From NCBI GenBank assembly GCA_035295745.1, contig DATGIL010000054.1:101731-165730 (forward strand): DNA of 64,000 nucleotides. The letters run 5' to 3'. The position numbers and the translations under genes are program-made. The notes beneath the pieces are model-generated. The model saw nothing but the letters and a program-made list of their open reading frames with translations. It had not been told where the DNA came from and did no database searches. Source of the DNA: JAIQFL01 sp035295745. Its GTDB lineage: Bacteria; Acidobacteriota; Terriglobia; Bryobacterales; Bryobacteraceae. Shown piece by piece: positions 62,901 through 64,000 of this stretch. Position 1 is the stretch's first letter. Every line of letters begins with the position of its first letter.

Positions 62901-63256
62901 TGCGTCAATTCACCGACCTCGAGGCTCACGTCAACTCGCTGTCGGGCGCCGACGTCCACGCGGAATTCCTGCGTCCCGGCCCGCTTGAAGCCGGCCGCTT
63001 CCACTGCGACCTTGTACCGGCCGACGCGGACTTCGAGGAACTGGTAGGTTCCGCGTTCATCGCTCTCCGTAGTTTGCGAGACTCCGGTTTCCTGGTTTTC
63101 CAGCAGGACGTGGGCATGCGGCACGGCCGCGTTATGCGCGTCCAGCACCGTCCCCAACACGGCGGATGTTTCGAATTGGGCAAAGCAGCCGCCTGCTGTC
63201 AGCACGAGCAGGCTGAGACTGAACACAGTCCGGGTGATGCGTTGGGTTGGGCTCAT
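59966..63256 (-). CDS. Oar-like TonB-dependent receptor, promoter-proximal copy
   Basis: 1096 residues. Signal peptide (TVFSLSLLVLTAGGCFA), regulatory domain (VLGTVLDAHNAAVPHAHVLL), plug (LPLNGRSTASLALLAPGVRL, NDFILDGLDNNAYGTSNQG, VVNASVRSGTNLWHLTMWDY) and beta barrel ending ARQVQLALRLAF. It shares the layout of the downstream receptor but is longer and only moderately similar. The Cys in the signal region (TAGGCFAQ) resembles a lipobox but is not followed by a typical lipoprotein start. A CTTAAG-N5-CTTAAG box lies 23 bp upstream of the start codon. Confidence 0.92.
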   Translation of the reverse strand: MSPTQRITRTVFSLSLLVLTAGGCFAQFETSAVLGTVLDAHNAAVPHAHVLLENQETGVSQTTESDERGTYQFLEVRVGRYKVAVEAAGFKRAGTQEFRVDVGARQRVDVSLEVGELTQTIEVNEAGAMVQSESSDRGEVISHEETANLPLNGRSTASLALLAPGVRLAYGLPKRESSFNVSGMRSQLNDFILDGLDNNAYGTSNQGLSNQVIQLSPDAVQQFKVITNSFSAEYGRVGGAVVNASVRSGTNLWHLTMWDYFRNTDLNAVGFFKPTGGQKPVYVYNQFGAAGGGPIRKNKMFLFADYEGFRRIQRSLTFASLPTMSQRTGDFSGMALIDPFSGSPFPNGVIPQSRLSKFGSTVFSALPAVNLPGSSNNFESLPPSPDDDNKGDIRYDHYLSSKIVGFSRYSEHLYHQTAAAAFPGPSGAGAGIISRVMNWQAAAGLTWTLNPTSILEFRFGASKTEGMKRPATDNGGPSMFDLYGITGLPTAPNLTGGLNTQAISGYSSLGRDNQSPQWQNPLVFNPKANYSKILSRHTLKIGYEFQAINTTMDDFNPAYGEDYYSGQFTNPTPSKGNTIYNLADFLLGARNEYQLVSYTEAHFRQRMNFAYVQDDFKVSPRLTLNLGVRYEFATPVYERDDHQANYDPATNSLVQVHGSSIADRALVYPDYKNFAPRVGLAYGINSKTAIRAGYGISYIQFIRQGGDSYLAYNGPFVVNAAITQAASQGLCAPGQAPLTCFRTTDMGYPEGFTSPANFSTVNTKTVYIDKTIRTPYVQNWHLTIQRELAKDLLLDVGYVGNHSVGLWVNEDFNQALPNLAGQNLPLKVRRPNAQFDYIDANFGAGFSSYEGLQVKLEKRYANGLTFLNSFTWSKAIDNASGALEAANGDFQAVNLFDSRSQKGLSGYDQPFNDTFSAVYDLPFGHSRRYASSLPPVLDAFLGGWTLSGINTMQSGQTINLTYDPNSAFIATDGSKNSAIYRPNIIGPVMMPDGQRTINQYFNPTNVLVPTDVTHPYGNAGRNIGRSDHYYGFDLGIHKQFRLPGEGRYLEFRTELFNALNKTNFSPANGDRSSSSFGKITSTFPARQVQLALRLAF

Positions 63257-63278
63257 GAAGAGATGGAATCACGCCAGT

Positions 63279-63295
63279 CTTAAGAAAACCTTAAG
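63279..63295. promoter_or_regulatory. CTTAAG-N5-CTTAAG box upstream of the TonB receptors
   Basis: Exact tandem CTTAAG hexamers with an AAAAC spacer, an 11-bp period. This is the layout of boxes for PmrA/BasR-type OmpR-family regulators (YTTAAK-N5-YTTAAK). It is the only tandem copy noticed in the window and lies 23-39 nt before the 63256 start. The nearby 55131-55808 regulator is the natural candidate. Confidence 0.55.
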
Positions 63296-63374
63296 TCCAG
63301 GGCCTGTTACCGAAAATTCATGCGACTGCACCGCGATCGATACGATCTTCGGCGCCGACGCTGGAATTCCGAGC

Positions 63375-63770
63375 CTATTTAGCCATTCCCGCAGGCGGAG
63401 GGATGGTGACCGCTCCGGTAGCTGCCCATTCCACTCCACGCACGAACGTGATGCCGAAACCGCCGCTCTCCGTGGCCCTGGCGCTGTGCCCGATCATGGT
63501 TGCGAACACGCGGCCCGCGCCAGCCTGGACGGTCCACAGCAGGGGCTCATTTTTGCCCGCTCCTTCCAGCGGCACACGCGATCGCCCTTCGTACAGGGCG
63601 TGATCGTCCCACGCGGTGGCCAGGACGTGATATGTGCCCGCTGGCTGCATCTGCATATTGGCGTACAGTTCGTCCTGCGTTTGCAGAAAGCTCTTCTTCA
63701 AGCCGCGGGTGATGGGGTGCTCCGGATCGGTAATCTCGACCGTGAAGTCGTGAATGGGAGAGTGGTATTA
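63375..63770 (-). pseudogene. C-terminal remnant of a ThuA-like protein
   Basis: The frame gives HSPIHDFTVEITDPEHPITR, GLKKSFLQTQDELYANMQMQ, PAGTYHVLATAWDDH, LLWTVQAGAGRVFATMIGH and GFGITFVRGVEWAATGAV, the C-terminal half of ThuA (trehalose-utilisation-like) glutamine-amidotransferase-fold proteins. Upstream of HSPIHDF a stop (TAA) appears and the sequence becomes AT-rich. The N-terminal half and any start codon with signal peptide are missing. An ATG at 63701 would give only 108 residues. Confidence 0.75.
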
Positions 63771-63941
63771 AGAAATCGGGCAATCGTAGTGCTGAGCTAT
63801 GGAGGTGTTATACAATCTGCATATCGCAATTGCGCAGAATCGCGCATTCCCATTCGCAAAGGGTGTGGCTCTCATGCTGGACAAATCGCCATGAATATGC
63901 TAAAACAGGCTGCCAGATTGTGATCTAGTGTCAGGAGGTGT
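63771..63941. other. AT-rich boundary sequence, probable left end of an inserted element
   Basis: Base composition falls abruptly compared with both sides of the ThuA remnant (for example TATACAATCTGCATATCGC and ATGAATATGCTAAAACAGG). No coding frame is convincing. The ThuA gene is cut exactly where this begins, and a gene with a strong AGGAGG starts at its right end. Confidence 0.45.
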
Positions 63942-64000
63942 GATGCCCAAGATGGTGATAGAGGTTCCGGAGGAGTTTGCGGAAGTGGGAAAGGCGATGG
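63942..64000 (+). CDS. Start of a gene cut by the window edge, possibly an ISKra4-type transposase
   Basis: ATG 63942 with AGGAGGTG directly upstream. Only 19 residues are visible, MPKMVIEVPEEFAEVGKAM. This start recalls transposases of the ISKra4 group, but the length is too short for a firm call. The AT-rich leader and the truncated neighbour support a mobile element. Confidence 0.45.

Noticed and set aside
63234..63923. 229-codon plus-strand gene across the ThuA remnant
   Set aside because: It runs antisense to the recognisable ThuA sequence and has no domain; it is a shadow frame.

Overview
The window is GC-rich chromosomal DNA from a Gram-negative bacterium. It most resembles Acidobacteriota of the Solibacter/Bryobacter type. 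The pointers are two Oar-like TonB-dependent receptors with N-terminal carboxypeptidase-regulatory domains, an acidobacterial-type VWFA protein, fossil BlaR1 and (weakly) ADOP-permease genes, and many small secreted proteins of acidobacterial character. This is a judgement from protein style; no rRNA gene is present.

Layout. 1-8.5 kb (minus) is a tightly coupled run: a secreted protein ending in LPATA-hydrophobic-RR, NAD-malic enzyme, a VWFA protein, a class D-type sortase, a two-domain glycosyltransferase, a GH130 glycosidase and a second glycosyltransferase cut by the window edge. 8.6-18 kb (mostly plus) holds small secreted or membrane proteins (YXWGXW, Thivi_2564, SYLF), a zinc-dependent phospholipase C-like protein, two receiver-only response regulators flanking a triple-PAS sigma-54 activator, and three copies of a shared DNA motif. 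18.1-20.5 kb is groES-groEL with small companion genes. 20.7-25.5 kb carries an L,D-transpeptidase-like protein, a broken BlaR1-like gene, a cytochrome c/copper monooxygenase fusion and an unknown secreted protein.

25.8-49.2 kb (minus) is the most striking region. It looks like one long operon that begins with a GAF-SpoIIE phosphatase (RsbU-like), an RsbW-like kinase and an RsbV-like STAS protein. It continues with eleven tandem paralogues (ten intact, one with a nonsense codon, plus the relic of a twelfth). Each has a signal peptide, a jelly-roll ectodomain, seven membrane helices and a SpoIIE-type PP2C domain, the architecture of 7TMR-DISM receptors. Nearly every junction is an ATGA or GTGA overlap, and the conserved C-terminal V-R-R codons also provide the Shine-Dalgarno sequence of the next gene. 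The inference is a many-input, one-output partner-switch system in which different sensors dephosphorylate a shared STAS antagonist. The array is interrupted once by a MITE-like element and a decayed Uma2 gene. Divergently, a GAF-sigma-54 activator and a second STAS gene are transcribed from the same intergenic region.

51-64 kb holds a sigma-region-4-like HTH protein, a purple acid phosphatase-like enzyme, an OmpR-family two-component system, a frameshifted aspartyl protease, two tandem TonB receptors preceded by a perfect CTTAAG-N5-CTTAAG box, and a ThuA remnant apparently cut by an element whose first gene starts at the right edge.
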